Notes under the pieces: model-generated
Database searches by the model: none
What the model was told of the DNA's origin: nothing
The model's input: only the letters and a program-made list of their open reading frames with translations
In this document: one piece after another, positions 63,745 through 64,000 of the stretch
How the letters are laid out: each line of letters begins with the position of its first letter
How positions within the stretch are numbered: the stretch's first letter is position 1
Assembly (NCBI GenBank): GCA_013368325.1
Contig: JAACJK010000001.1
Location: forward strand, 3,648,596 to 3,712,595
Source: Ephemerocybe angulata
Taxonomy: Eukaryota; Basidiomycota; Agaricomycetes; Agaricales; Psathyrellaceae
Length of the DNA: 64,000 nucleotides
Direction: 5' to 3'
Translations under genes and position numbers: made by a program

Positions 63745-64000
63745 GTTTGGGGGTCACAATATACATCCGTGGGGCTTGGGGCAACATGAGGCCAAATGAT
63801 GGTCCGACACATGGTCCGCCGGAAGTGGCAAATCCCCAAAATTAGGAACGACGGAATGGCCCGCCTGACCCGCCGGCTCATTTTGGCTTTTCTGCCTTTC
63901 CATCTCCCGGCGGGTTTATTCCGCAATGTGTTTCCCAGCTGGGCTATTGATCTTGGGCCAATTCACCCCAGTTGGGCCATCCCACATTGGTCCTTCCTTA
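63745..64000. repeat. Right edge: subterminal KDZ sequence
   Basis: May contain more 5' coding sequence of the dioxygenase (a minus-strand frame is open to 63926) but I cannot join it. CCGCCGG motifs at 63800-63915. CCCAGCTGGG (63931) and CCCCAGTTGGGCCATCCCAC (63967-63986) mirror words at 48195-48240, so the right terminus should be close to, or just past, 64000. Confidence 0.45.

Larger units (their letters stand above)
48160..64000. mobile_element. Giant KDZ transposon with TET/JBP and other cargo
   Basis: At least 15.8 kb, running off the right edge. Content: seven spliced genes (48378-49247 minus, 49425-52182 plus, 52684-55842 minus, 56030-59920 plus, 59979-61067 plus, 61607-62301 plus, 62332-63744 minus), including a KDZ transposase and a TET/JBP-like dioxygenase. 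GGCCCA-(A/G)-(C/T)-TGGG subterminal words occur near the left end (48195-48240) and, inverted, near the right edge (63930-63995). CCGNCGG motifs are spread from about 48270 to 63910. The left boundary is inferred from the end of homology in the F-box paralogue. I cannot define terminal inverted repeats or the target duplication because the right terminus is not in the window. Confidence 0.75.

Overview
This window looks like a transposon-rich, gene-poor stretch from an agaricomycete (mushroom-forming basidiomycete) genome. The evidence is short spliced introns of about 42-90 bases with GT..AG ends, two intact chromodomain-bearing Ty3/Gypsy retrotransposons, a KDZ-type DNA transposon with its cysteine-cluster domain, a TET/JBP-like dioxygenase, an F-box/LRR-like protein and several families of small lineage-specific proteins. 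There are no operons, Shine-Dalgarno sites, rRNA or convincing tRNA genes.

Layout. 0-1.6 kb: a decayed KDZ transposase fragment. 1557-11615: a complete Gypsy element (plus strand), 681-bp LTRs, 5-bp target duplication GCGGA, gag, pol in the -1 frame, and an extra third gene before the 3' LTR. 11.6-17 kb: decayed dispersed repeats around one ordinary gene, a DJ-1/PfpI-like protein at 13.2-13.9 kb, and an orphan exon at 14.8 kb. 17.1-19.8 kb: hairpin-bearing tandem repeats, a promoter block and the first member (265 aa) of a small basic 'RQSARL' protein family. 20.0-24.3 kb: a minus-strand cluster of four related genes for small predicted secreted proteins, two intact and two degraded or doubtful. 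24.3-35 kb: repeats plus two more RQSARL paralogues (29.1 and 34.2 kb), one with an internal exon-intron-exon duplication. 35.5-37.9 kb: a spliced F-box/LRR-like gene (745 aa predicted). 40173-46943: a second complete Gypsy element (minus strand), 550-bp LTRs, target duplication TAAGC, inserted in a decayed repeat. 47.7-48.1 kb: a 5'-truncated paralogue of the F-box gene, ending where the last element begins.

48.16-64.0 kb and beyond: a very large KDZ element. I can reconstruct seven spliced genes: a 271-aa hypothetical; a protein of about 883 aa with a six-cysteine cluster, KEK-rich repeats and coiled coil; a large repeat-rich hypothetical; the KDZ transposase; a hypothetical with an acidic tail; a 205-aa hypothetical; and a TET/JBP-like 2-oxoglutarate/Fe(II) dioxygenase. 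Two pairs are divergent from spacers under 190 bp. The element is peppered with the palindrome CCGNCGG, which holds two CpGs, in exons, introns, spacers and near both ends. KDZ transposons and TET/JBP genes are known to be linked in fungi. The CpG-doublet arrays, the cysteine-cluster protein and the other cargo genes make this the most interesting part of the window.

Exon joins come from reading GT..AG borders and frames by eye. Where a join is doubtful the entry says so. Two in-frame stops (52180 and 63607) suggest that this copy of the KDZ element is beginning to decay.
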